Assembly (NCBI GenBank): GCA_946610835.1
Contig: CAMOCU010000018.1
Coordinates: forward strand, 1 to 9,577
DNA: 9,577 nt
Source of the DNA: an uncultured Clostridia bacterium
Lineage (GTDB): Bacteria > Bacillota > Clostridia > Oscillospirales > Acutalibacteraceae
Reading direction: 5' to 3'
A program made the position numbers and the translations under genes. Under the pieces are notes generated by a model that saw only the letters and a program-made list of their open reading frames with translations, ran no database searches and had not been told where the DNA came from. Below are positions 1 to 6,909 of this stretch, in pieces (position 1 is the first letter of the stretch; each line of letters begins with the position of its first letter).

Positions 1-324
1 ACGGTCTACCAGGCGCTTGCCGCGGCGTTTACCGGCATCACAGGCTATTCCTTCCTGGTATTCAACCTGCTTTGCGCGCCCTGCTTTGCGGCCATCGGTG
101 CAATCAAGCGCGAAATGAACAGTTCCAAGTGGACATGGTTCGCAATCGCCTATCAGTGCGGATTTGCCTATGCGATCTCGCTGATGATCAACCAGTTCGG
201 CAATCTGTTCACCGGGAACGTCAACATCATTGGTTTGATCGCCGCGCTGGCGCTGCTGGCATGCATGATTTATATGCTCTTCTTCAAGAAATACAAGGAA
301 GCAACACGCTTGAATACAAAATAA
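1..324 (+). CDS. feoB: Ferrous iron transport protein B, C-terminal end (partial)
   Basis: This is the 3' end of a ferrous iron transporter gene; the start lies left of the window and 107 residues are visible. FeoB is an inner-membrane Fe(II) permease with an N-terminal GTPase (not visible here) and a C-terminal membrane channel with Gate regions. The visible part carries the typical second Gate and final helices: FNLLCAPCFAAIGAIKREMN (residues about 21-40 of the fragment), with the conserved Cys pair in the LLCAPC segment, then WTWFAIAYQCGFAYAISL and a last hydrophobic helix (IIGLIAALALLACMIYMLFF) ending in a basic tail. The stop is TAA at 322-324. The next gene starts 25 nt downstream and is a known FeoB companion, which supports the call. 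I am confident of the family; the missing GTPase domain cannot be checked here. Confidence 0.93.
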   Translation, partial: TVYQALAAAFTGITGYSFLVFNLLCAPCFAAIGAIKREMNSSKWTWFAIAYQCGFAYAISLMINQFGNLFTGNVNIIGLIAALALLACMIYMLFFKKYKEATRLNTK

Positions 325-333
325 TGTGAAACT

Positions 334-341
334 GAAAGGAG
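334..341 (+). promoter_or_regulatory. Ribosome binding site fixing the start of the Cys-rich protein
   Basis: GAAAGGAG lies 8 nt before ATG at 350. An in-frame GTG at 326 lies upstream of this site and has no Shine-Dalgarno sequence of its own, so ATG 350 is the chosen start. Confidence 0.75.
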
Positions 342-349
342 CGAGTCCC

Positions 350-526
350 ATGTTCGCCTGGATCGCCGGCAATCTCGGCACTCTTGTAATCGGTCTGGTG
401 CTGCTGGGATTTGTGGCCGCGATCATTGTCTCCGTCCGCAGGCAAAAGAAAAAAGGGAAACATCCCTCCTGCGGCGGCAACTGCGGCAGCTGTCCCATGG
501 GCGGCGCCTGTCACCGCGAAGAATAA
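350..526 (+). CDS. FeoB-associated Cys-rich membrane protein
   Basis: A 58-residue protein with one N-terminal transmembrane helix (about residues 5-28, mostly Leu/Val/Ile/Ala), a basic stretch (RRQKKKGK, 30-37) and a short Cys-rich tail with C41, C45, C48 and C54 in CGGNCGSCPMGGAC. This matches the FeoB-associated Cys-rich membrane protein family that commonly follows feoB in Firmicutes. By the positive-inside rule the basic stretch and Cys tail should be cytoplasmic, where the four cysteines could bind iron or an Fe-S cluster and assist or sense FeoB transport; this role is inference and the family's function is not firmly established. It is probably cotranscribed with feoB (25 nt gap) and is followed by a strong terminator. 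Confidence 0.88.
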   Translation: MFAWIAGNLGTLVIGLVLLGFVAAIIVSVRRQKKKGKHPSCGGNCGSCPMGGACHREE

Positions 527-560
527 GGGAACACCGGAATCCATCCGCGTTTCCCAAGCG

Positions 561-600
561 CAATCCCCCGTCTCTCCGCAACGGAAAGACGGGGGATTGT
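561..600 (+). terminator. Rho-independent terminator of the feo operon
   Basis: An inverted repeat pairs CAATCCCCCGTCT (561-573) perfectly with AGACGGGGGATTG (587-599). Four more base pairs lie inside it (575-578 with 582-585, past a C-A mismatch), leaving a three-base loop. A moderately T-rich stretch (TTGTTGTATATATGG) follows on the plus strand, so it mainly ends the feo transcript. It lies between two convergent operons and cdd stops at 624, so it may also end the minus-strand operon, although no T-run follows it in that direction. Confidence 0.85.
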
Positions 601-623
601 TGTATATATGGATTTTTATGCGC

Positions 624-1013
624 TTATCTAAAGCCGTATGGCAGCAGTTCTGAAAGCGGAACGCACTGCAGTGCCTGCGCTGTACCAAACAGCACGCGCA
701 TCGAGCCGTCGTTAAATTCCAAAAGCGCCTGACGGCAAATGCCGCAAGGCGGCGCGCCAACAGCCTCTCCGTCCGCATTCACCGCCGCCACGGCAATGGC
801 CTCGAATTGACGCGCACCGGAAAACACCGCCTGCACAAGCGCCGAACGCTCTGCGCAAATCGTTGCGCCGTAGGATGCGTTCTCGACATTGGCGCCGAAA
901 AACAATCTGCCGTCCGTGCTCAGCAGCGCAGCGCCCACACGAAAGCCGGAATACGGCGCGTAAGCGTTTTGCGCCGCTTCGAGCGCCAAAGCGTATAATT
1001 GATCGTCTGTCAT
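624..1013 (-). CDS. cdd: Cytidine deaminase
   Basis: A 129-residue cytosolic enzyme that hydrolyses cytidine and deoxycytidine to uridine and deoxyuridine in pyrimidine salvage; the length fits the small tetrameric type (B. subtilis Cdd is about 136). Visible motifs are YAPYSGFRVGAALL (18-31), the substrate-binding NVEN (42-45), the zinc and proton-shuttle motif TICAER (C53 zinc ligand, E55 catalytic) and PCGICRQ (C90 and C93 zinc ligands). The start is ATG at 1013, preceded 6 nt away by GAGGTG. This ribosome site overlaps the TGA stop of the kinase gene upstream, so the two are closely packed and probably translationally linked. The frame stays open to 1163, but the extra residues overlap the kinase gene and resemble no deaminase. 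It is the last gene of the minus-strand operon, an unusual partner for cell-wall genes. Confidence 0.96.
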   Translation of the reverse strand: MTDDQLYALALEAAQNAYAPYSGFRVGAALLSTDGRLFFGANVENASYGATICAERSALVQAVFSGARQFEAIAVAAVNADGEAVGAPPCGICRQALLEFNDGSMRVLFGTAQALQCVPLSELLPYGFR

Positions 1014-1023
1014 TGTGCACACC

Positions 1024-4000
1024 TCAGCCTGAAGTAATGGATGCATTGCAGCCGCTGTCCCAGTTATCGTCCCATCCGGACGGCGTACCGAGCAGCCGCT
1101 TGAGGAACGGATTGCGGATGCGGATCGACTGCTGCGCTGTCCAGCCCTCAAACACGTTCGCACCCAGCGTTTTGACCGTATCCTTCAAATCAAACGACGT
1201 GACAGACGTACAATGGGCAAAGGCATAGCTGTCGATGCGTGTGACAGAATTCGGGATCAGCACACTGCGCAGGCTTCTGCATTCGTAAAATGCCCGCTCG
1301 CCGATCGTATGCAGCGTCGGCGGCAGCGACAAACTGTTCAGAGCCGTGCAGCCCTCGAACGCACTTTTGTCGATTTGCGCAAGTCCGTCCGGCAGCGAAG
1401 CACTCTGCAAGGATACGCAGCCGAAGAACATCTCCTCGGGCACGACGGTCACGCCCATCGGGAACGGGAACGATTCGAGCGCCGTACAACCGCGGAAAAT
1501 CCGCACGCCAATCTTCGCCATACGTGCAGGCAGCGTTACACTTTGCAGCGCCGTGCAGCCGGCAAAGCAGTCGTCGCCCAGCGCGACACAATCCAGCGTC
1601 GCCTGCGTGAGCGCCGTACAACCCGCAAAACTTCGTGCGCCCAGCTGCAGCTCGCCGCCGGAAAAACGCACGCCGCTCAACGCCGTACAGTTGAGGAACG
1701 CTCCCACACCCACATTGGCAAGGCTGCCGTCCTGCTCAATGAAAGTCAGCGAACCGCATCCGGCAAACGCCTCGTCGCCGATCGCTTCCACTGCGGACGA
1801 AAGGAAAAACTGCTGCAGCTGCGCGCAGCCCTTGCAGGCGAACGCGCCGATACCTCGCAGATCCTCTGTCATACGGATCCCCGTCAGATTGGAGCAGCCG
1901 AAAAAACTGTTCGCGCCGATGTAGGACACGCTGCCCTGCATCTGCACCGTGCGCAGCTGGCGGCGCATACCCAGCCACGGCACATTGGTCTGTGTGAAGT
2001 CCCACATGCTGCCGAACCCGAGAATGTCGAGCGTGCCTGTTTGCGGATGATACACATATTGCAGGTCGTCGCCGCAGTAACCGCGGATCTGACCGTCCTG
2101 CTCGCTTTGGAACGAAATGACGCCGAAGCCCTTTTCGGTCTGTACCCATGCACAGCCGGCCATCGGCGGCAGCGCGGTATAATAGGTCGGCTCCACTACA
2201 ATACTGCCGGATGTGTTGACGTATCCCCACAAACCGGTTCCGTCGTCATAAAACGGCAGATATCCTTCGCTGAAACTGAACGCCGTCCCTGCCGGGAACA
2301 GCGCAGCAGAAAAACTGTCTTCCAGAATCTGTGCGCCGTAGGCGTTGAAATACGTCCATTCGTCCCCTTTTAAAAATGCAGCGACGCCGCAGGAAAGGGG
2401 TGTGGCGCGGCTGTACACCGGGTCAACCATGACCGTGCCTTTGGACACAATGCCCCAGCCTCCGCTGCCTTGGACGAGGAAGGATCCTTCCGCGCCGTCC
2501 TGTGCGATCCGTTCGCCCTGTGCTGTGACGCGGATCAGGCCGTAGCCGTCCGTTTCGTAATGGGAGTCGGATAGATCCGGCGCGGCATTTTCCTGCGCCT
2601 GTTCCGGCTGCCCGGGCAGCGTGACCTCGCCCTGCAACGGATCCCACAGTGTGCTGCCGTCCAGCAGGAAAAGCTGCTTTTCGTTGTCCCAGACAATGGA
2701 GCCGTACTGAGCCTGCAGACGCACCGCACCGCCCGTGCTCACAAGTCCGCGCCGTCCGTTTTGTGCAAAAACCGCGTACGGCAAGCTGACCGGCGCGCCG
2801 TCCGCATCCGTCAGCGGCAGCACCGCCTCCGGTTGAAAAGATTCAAAATACTGCACCGGAAACGCATCCGGCAGCAGATCCGGCAGCGAGCTTTCTTCTG
2901 CTGCGCTTGAATCCGGAACCTGCGTCACCGACGGCTGCTGCGCACGGCGGATCATCCGCGGCAGCAAAACGACAAGCGCGAGGATCACGATCGCCGCACC
3001 CAAACCGATCAGAACCGCCTGCAGTCTGCCGTCTGTTCTGCGCGGCTTCTCCGCCGTTTCATCCTCTTCCTCGTCCGGCTCACCGATCACGCCATCCGCC
3101 AAAAGCGCATCGAGAAACACGCTTGCTGTGGCGTACCGGTTTTCCGGCCGCAGTGAAAGCGCGCGCAGCATCGCCTTTTCCGCCATGGGCGGAATGTCGC
3201 AGTCGATGTCTTTGGGCTTTAAAAGCGTTTCCTCCCGCTGGCGCTGCGGCACATCCGGGGGCACAATGCCCGTGATCATTTTGTATAATGTGGCTGCCGC
3301 GCCGAAAACATCTGTCCACGGTCCGGCAAGCATATGCGGCACATACTGCTCCGGCGGCGCGTAACCGTGCTTGAGCACAATGGAAAGTCCTTCGGTGTCG
3401 CGCAGCAGATCGAATTGTGCGGAGCCGAAATCCAGAAGCTTGACGCGTCCGTCGCGGCACAGAAAAATATTGTCCGGCGAAATATCCCGGTGCAACAGGC
3501 CATTTTTATGTACAGCATCCAGCGTGCGCAGAACCGGGGTCAGAATCGCCATCGCTTCCGGGAAGGACATTGCGCGGCATTCCGCCAGCCGCGCCTTGAG
3601 CGTTTGACCGCTGAGATATTCCATCACAACATATCCGGTTCCGTTTTCTTCGACCCAGTCCAGGATGCGGTCAATGCTGTCCAGATCGCCCAGACGCCGC
3701 AACGTCGCGCTTTCCTCGCGGAATTTGTCCAAGCCTTTTTCAAACCGTTCGCGCCCCTCGGCAGAATAAAACTGCACGGCATTGACACCCTTGCGGTGGC
3801 AGGCAAAGGCTGTGGGCAGGAATTCCTTGACCGTGACGCGGCACTGACCCTGGGAATCCCAGCCGATGTATGTGATTCCGAAGCTGCCAAGTCCCAACGC
3901 CTTGCCCAAAACGTATCGCCCGGACAGGACGGTTCCCGCCGGCAAATGGCTGCGGTCATATTCGGTGATCCGGGGATCGTATCCGCAATGGGGACAAACT

Positions 4001-4050
4001 GCCCCCGGAACAGCAATCGGCCGCATACAGCCGTAACAACGATCAAACAT
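1024..4050 (-). CDS. Membrane Ser/Thr-type protein kinase with zinc ribbon, WG repeats and BspA-like LRR ectodomain
   Basis: A 1008-residue receptor-like kinase. Domains in order: a zinc ribbon (C5, C8, C19, C22; CYGC and CPHC); a Hanks-type kinase domain (about 44-318) with Gly loop GLGSFG (53-58), ATP-binding K75 in VTVKEF, alpha-C Glu probably E112 or E113, catalytic loop HRDISPDN (187-194), DFG (207-209) and APPE (231-234); an acidic linker; a single transmembrane helix (about 345-364) flanked by basic residues; WG-type repeats (about 420-645, e.g. GGWGIVSKGTVMVDPVY and GLWGYVNTSGSIVVEPTY); and about eleven BspA-like leucine-rich repeats (about 698-975, AFxGCTALxSVxLP pattern), ending in the SGWDDNW...GC cap seen in clostridial LRR proteins. 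The kinase should face the cytoplasm and the repeats the outside. The gene starts 18 nt after the PBP stop, at ATG 4050 with GGGAGGT (4059-4065) 8 nt upstream. Its substrate is unknown; the context suggests control of peptidoglycan synthesis (inference). Odd point: Ser191 stands where HRDxKxxN has Lys. Confidence 0.92.
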   Translation of the reverse strand: MFDRCYGCMRPIAVPGAVCPHCGYDPRITEYDRSHLPAGTVLSGRYVLGKALGLGSFGITYIGWDSQGQCRVTVKEFLPTAFACHRKGVNAVQFYSAEGRERFEKGLDKFREESATLRRLGDLDSIDRILDWVEENGTGYVVMEYLSGQTLKARLAECRAMSFPEAMAILTPVLRTLDAVHKNGLLHRDISPDNIFLCRDGRVKLLDFGSAQFDLLRDTEGLSIVLKHGYAPPEQYVPHMLAGPWTDVFGAAATLYKMITGIVPPDVPQRQREETLLKPKDIDCDIPPMAEKAMLRALSLRPENRYATASVFLDALLADGVIGEPDEEEDETAEKPRRTDGRLQAVLIGLGAAIVILALVVLLPRMIRRAQQPSVTQVPDSSAAEESSLPDLLPDAFPVQYFESFQPEAVLPLTDADGAPVSLPYAVFAQNGRRGLVSTGGAVRLQAQYGSIVWDNEKQLFLLDGSTLWDPLQGEVTLPGQPEQAQENAAPDLSDSHYETDGYGLIRVTAQGERIAQDGAEGSFLVQGSGGWGIVSKGTVMVDPVYSRATPLSCGVAAFLKGDEWTYFNAYGAQILEDSFSAALFPAGTAFSFSEGYLPFYDDGTGLWGYVNTSGSIVVEPTYYTALPPMAGCAWVQTEKGFGVISFQSEQDGQIRGYCGDDLQYVYHPQTGTLDILGFGSMWDFTQTNVPWLGMRRQLRTVQMQGSVSYIGANSFFGCSNLTGIRMTEDLRGIGAFACKGCAQLQQFFLSSAVEAIGDEAFAGCGSLTFIEQDGSLANVGVGAFLNCTALSGVRFSGGELQLGARSFAGCTALTQATLDCVALGDDCFAGCTALQSVTLPARMAKIGVRIFRGCTALESFPFPMGVTVVPEEMFFGCVSLQSASLPDGLAQIDKSAFEGCTALNSLSLPPTLHTIGERAFYECRSLRSVLIPNSVTRIDSYAFAHCTSVTSFDLKDTVKTLGANVFEGWTAQQSIRIRNPFLKRLLGTPSGWDDNWDSGCNASITSG
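1126..1962 (-). repeat. Tandem leucine-rich repeat coding units inside the kinase gene
   Basis: About eleven units of roughly 22-24 codons encode the BspA-like repeats. At DNA level the GC-rich core around GCCGTACAACC / GCCGTGCAGCC (plus-strand view) recurs near 1340, 1485, 1550, 1613 and 1682, where the protein reads GCTAL. Spacing of about 63-70 nt matches one repeat unit, with one two-unit interval. Such arrays can change length by recombination; unit number here is counted by eye. Confidence 0.6.
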
Positions 4051-4068
4051 TTTGCCTTACCTCCCGGG

Positions 4069-5439
4069 TCATTGGATTTTGTTTTGCAGCAGCGACTGCA
4101 TCACGGCGTTGGCGGTGTTCATCGCCACACCGGAACCGGAACCTGCGTTTTCCGCGACAACGACAACGGCCAGCGGCAGATCCTCCCGCTGGGAAAACCC
4201 CACAAACCAGGAGTGGGATGTTTTGCCGTCCAGTTCGGCCGTGCCGGTCTTACCGCACATTTTCAGATTCGGGAAGCGGCTGTCGCCGTATTGACGCTCC
4301 ACATTGGAGCGAAGCAGCCGCCGCATTTCGGATGCCTGCGCGGCAGGGATCACGATGGAACTGTTCCGTGTCATGGATTTGTACACCGTGACGCCCGCAG
4401 GGCTCTGCATGGAACGGATCACGGCCGGCTGAACGCCTTGTCCGCCGTTGGCGATCGCGCCGAGGATCATCATCATGTGGCAGGGATTGACCAGCGTTTC
4501 GTACTGGCCGACGCCTGCCCAGCCAAGATTAAGATCATCTGCCTGACGCACATCAAAACTGCTGATGGCAAGCTGAATGCCGTCTGTACGAATCGGCGTA
4601 TTGAATCCGAGCGCACGTGCCGTAGTCATCAGTTTGTCCCGCCCGAGCATCTGCGCGATCTGTGCAAAGGCGCAGTTGCAGGATTGGTTGAGCGCTTTTT
4701 CAAAAGAAATATCGCCGTGTACGCCCATGCAGATCACGTCGCCCGTACCGATGCGGATCTTACCGTCGCAGTGGAAGGTACGGCTTGCAATGTCGGGAAT
4801 GTTTTCGAGCGCGCAAAGCGCGGTGACAATTTTCATGGTCGATCCGGGCGTGTACACGCCGGAAAACAGACGGTTGAGATACAACCCGTCGTAGTCGTTC
4901 GGATTCGACGGCGGATTGTTGACGTCGTAATTCGGCGCGGACATGCAGCAAACCAGCGCGCCGGTTTTGTAGTTAAAAACGCCGACCGCGCCGTTGTAAT
5001 TGCCGAGCGCATTATACGCCGCAACGCAGGCGTCGCCGGAAATCGCAAGCGTCAGATCGTTGCCGCGGCCGTATTTCTGGATGTCGTAAATGCCGGAAAT
5101 AAAATTGTATCCGGACAGCTTGCTTTTGTATGCCGAGTGCGCGCCGGTGGAAATCACGCCCGCACCGTCGCCGACAATGTGCAGCGTTGCGCGGCGCAGG
5201 GCGCGGCTGTCGCTGAATACGCGCCTGCCGTTTTTCGTCTTGGCCAGCGTTTTGCCCGTTGTGTCGTAGATCGTCCCGGCTGTGGACAGACTGCCGGATG
5301 TGAACAGGTGCGCGTTCGCCCGGCTCGATGACCAAAGCGCACCTTTTGCGGCGTACAGATACACAAGAATGCATGCGCCCACAAGGAACGCCGCGATCAC
5401 GGGCAAAAGCGCGTAGCCGCGTTTGGTCGTTTTGTTCAT
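4069..5439 (-). CDS. Class B penicillin-binding protein (PbpA-like transpeptidase)
   Basis: A 456-residue membrane-anchored D,D-transpeptidase that cross-links peptidoglycan made by its SEDS partner. It has an N-terminal signal anchor (about 10-30), a short N-terminal segment with the family's GTIYDTTGKTLAKT motif (56-69), and the transpeptidase domain with all three active-site motifs: STMK (S200 nucleophile, K203) in YTPGSTMKIV, SCN (253-255) and KTGT (397-400). It is compact, like actinobacterial PbpA (about 490), and has no C-terminal PASTA domain. The start is ATG at 5439, whose bases overlap the SEDS stop as ATGA, with GGGGGTG 7 nt upstream; the frame is open further upstream to 6111, but there it is only a shadow of the SEDS gene. 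Which process it serves (division, elongation or sporulation) cannot be told from sequence alone, so no symbol is given. Confidence 0.93.
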   Translation of the reverse strand: MNKTTKRGYALLPVIAAFLVGACILVYLYAAKGALWSSSRANAHLFTSGSLSTAGTIYDTTGKTLAKTKNGRRVFSDSRALRRATLHIVGDGAGVISTGAHSAYKSKLSGYNFISGIYDIQKYGRGNDLTLAISGDACVAAYNALGNYNGAVGVFNYKTGALVCCMSAPNYDVNNPPSNPNDYDGLYLNRLFSGVYTPGSTMKIVTALCALENIPDIASRTFHCDGKIRIGTGDVICMGVHGDISFEKALNQSCNCAFAQIAQMLGRDKLMTTARALGFNTPIRTDGIQLAISSFDVRQADDLNLGWAGVGQYETLVNPCHMMMILGAIANGGQGVQPAVIRSMQSPAGVTVYKSMTRNSSIVIPAAQASEMRRLLRSNVERQYGDSRFPNLKMCGKTGTAELDGKTSHSWFVGFSQREDLPLAVVVVAENAGSGSGVAMNTANAVMQSLLQNKIQ

Positions 5440-6749
5440 ACACGCACCCCCGGCTTCCTGCCCCGGTAGGGCTTTGTGTCGCCGATATTGAAACTCACGC
5501 TCTTGATAAAGGCGAACAGGCACCACGCGCAGATCACGCTTGTGCCGCCGCGGCTGATAAACGGCAGCGTCACGCCCGTCATGGGCAGCAGATCCGTAAC
5601 GCCGAACACATTCAGCGAAAGCTGAAACAGCAGCATCCCCGCAGCGGATACGGCGGCAATGGAATAAAATGCCGAGGAACTTCTGCGCGCGCCGCGCACG
5701 GCGTAAAACGCCACGAACGCAAACACGAACAAAATCAGCAGCCCCAGCAGCAGCCCCATTTCCTCGCAAACCAATCCAAACACAAGGTCGGTGGACGCGG
5801 CGAACACATTGCGCAGCTTGCCGTTGCCCACGCCCAGCCCCAGCAGCCCGCCGCTTGCGCTGTAAATCAGTACGCGCGTCTGCTGAAAGCCCTTGTCGTT
5901 GATGTAATCCCACACATGGCGGTATGTGGCAAAGCGGTTGGCGACATAAGGCTTGAAGTATACCACCAGCAGTGCGCCCAGCAGCGCTGCCGCACTCACA
6001 AGCAGCAGCGTGCGGAAATCGCCCGAACGCATGAACGCGATGAGCAGGAACGTGAAAAAGAAGATCAGCGCCGCGCCGAAGTCGCGCATCAAAAACAGCG
6101 CACCCACGCACGCCACGGAAAAAATCAGATACTTTGTCAGTGAACGCGTCTCCTGCAGCTTTTCGAGCGTGGCCGCGCCGACAAAGATGAACGCCACCTT
6201 GACCAGCTCCGACGGCTGGAAGGAGAACGAACCGATCGTGATCCAGTTCAGCGCGCCGTTCGTCGTTTTGGCCAGAACAAGATTGAGCGCGAGCAGCGCC
6301 AGCGACGCCACCGCGAGCGGCACGCGCAGAAGCATCGCGCGGTCAATACTGCGCAGCAGCCATGTCAGCGCCGTGAAACTGACCAGCCCCAGGCCGATCG
6401 CAATCAGCTGTTTGAGCGCATACGTTTCGTAAATACTGCCGCAGATCGTCAATCCGATTCCGGACAGAAAGAACGCAAGAATCTCCAGCGGAAAATCGTT
6501 GCGCTGCCCGATCAGGTGTGCGAGCGCAAGATAGATCCACTCCGCCGCGATATATATGCCGAACACAAGCGCTGACATTTGGTGCAGCTCTCCGTCAGCA
6601 AACGCCACGGGAAAAAACGAAAACAATTGAAAGATCGTAACAAACAGCAGCATCAATCCCCAGCGAAAAGGCTTGTTGACTGCCTTTTTTTCCGTTTTAA
6701 CCGTGCCGCTTCCGGACACCGGGATGTCCGCACTGTATGCGTTTGCCAT
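5436..6749 (-). CDS. SEDS family peptidoglycan polymerase (FtsW/RodA/SpoVE)
   Basis: A 437-residue multi-span membrane protein that polymerises lipid II into glycan strands together with a class B PBP. Family signatures visible are NWITIGSFSFQPSELVKVAF (168-187), LMRDFGAALIFFFTFL (220-235), the extracytoplasmic loop RHVWDYINDKGFQQ (277-290), where D285 just before the KGFQQ segment is the likely catalytic Asp by analogy with E. coli FtsW D297, DLVFGLVCEEMGLL (321-334) and NVFGVTDLLPMTGVTLPFIS (380-399) followed by RGGTS. About ten or more hydrophobic helices are present, with a hydrophilic cytoplasmic N-terminus of about 28 residues. The start is ATG at 6749 with AAAAGGAGG 8 nt upstream. It is the first gene of the operon and overlaps the PBP gene by 4 nt. 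Assignment within FtsW, RodA and SpoVE is unresolved. Confidence 0.94.
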   Translation of the reverse strand: MANAYSADIPVSGSGTVKTEKKAVNKPFRWGLMLLFVTIFQLFSFFPVAFADGELHQMSALVFGIYIAAEWIYLALAHLIGQRNDFPLEILAFFLSGIGLTICGSIYETYALKQLIAIGLGLVSFTALTWLLRSIDRAMLLRVPLAVASLALLALNLVLAKTTNGALNWITIGSFSFQPSELVKVAFIFVGAATLEKLQETRSLTKYLIFSVACVGALFLMRDFGAALIFFFTFLLIAFMRSGDFRTLLLVSAAALLGALLVVYFKPYVANRFATYRHVWDYINDKGFQQTRVLIYSASGGLLGLGVGNGKLRNVFAASTDLVFGLVCEEMGLLLGLLILFVFAFVAFYAVRGARRSSSAFYSIAAVSAAGMLLFQLSLNVFGVTDLLPMTGVTLPFISRGGTSVICAWCLFAFIKSVSFNIGDTKPYRGRKPGVRV

Positions 6750-6757
6750 CCGTCTCG

Positions 6758-6766
6758 CCTCCTTTT
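6758..6766 (-). promoter_or_regulatory. Strong ribosome binding site of the SEDS gene
   Basis: AAAAGGAGG on the minus strand, 8 nt before ATG 6749. It is a near-perfect anti-16S match, the best in this operon, and suits the first gene of a polycistronic message. Confidence 0.8.
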
Positions 6767-6813
6767 GCGCAAATCTGTAATTTCTGTACGGGGTAGAAAC
6801 ACTTAGATAGTTT

Positions 6814-6842
6814 AGTATACACCTTTTTGCGGAATCTGTAAA
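6814..6842 (-). promoter_or_regulatory. Sigma-A-type promoter of the SEDS-PBP-kinase-cdd operon
   Basis: On the minus strand, TTTACA (6837-6842) is followed after exactly 17 nt by TATACT (6814-6819), each one mismatch from the TTGACA and TATAAT consensus. Transcription should begin near 6807, giving a leader of about 58 nt before ATG 6749. No operator, riboswitch or attenuator is evident in that leader. It is the only strong promoter I see for the four-gene operon. Confidence 0.75.
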
Positions 6843-6909
6843 GAAGAAATAACGAAGATTCTGCGGAACAATACGCTTGTGTCATACTATTTAGCTGCCA
6901 CGTTAATAA

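Noticed and set aside
326..349. GTG start for the Cys-rich protein
   Set aside because: The GTG lies upstream of the ribosome site GAAAGGAG that serves ATG 350, and would place charged residues before the membrane helix.
1014..1163. Upstream extension of the cdd frame
   Set aside because: It overlaps the kinase C-terminus; the residues resemble no deaminase, and a ribosome site precedes ATG 1013.
1213..2373. A 386-codon open frame opposite the LRR region
   Set aside because: Arg/His/Gln/Ala-rich shadow of the repeat-coding strand; no ribosome site or domain pattern.
3334..5331. A 665-codon open frame on the plus strand opposite the kinase and PBP genes
   Set aside because: It is antisense to two proteins with clear motifs, is rich in His, Arg, Ala and Gln as expected of a shadow in GC-rich DNA, has no recognisable domain, and crosses an intergenic boundary.
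5440..6111. Upstream extension of the PBP frame by about 224 codons
   Set aside because: This part lies entirely within the SEDS gene in another frame and is Arg/Cys/Ala-rich; the real PBP start with its membrane anchor is at 5439.
6827..6855. Possible plus-strand promoter TTGCGG-17-TAACGA
   Set aside because: The -10 match is poor, and no convincing gene with a ribosome site follows closely.
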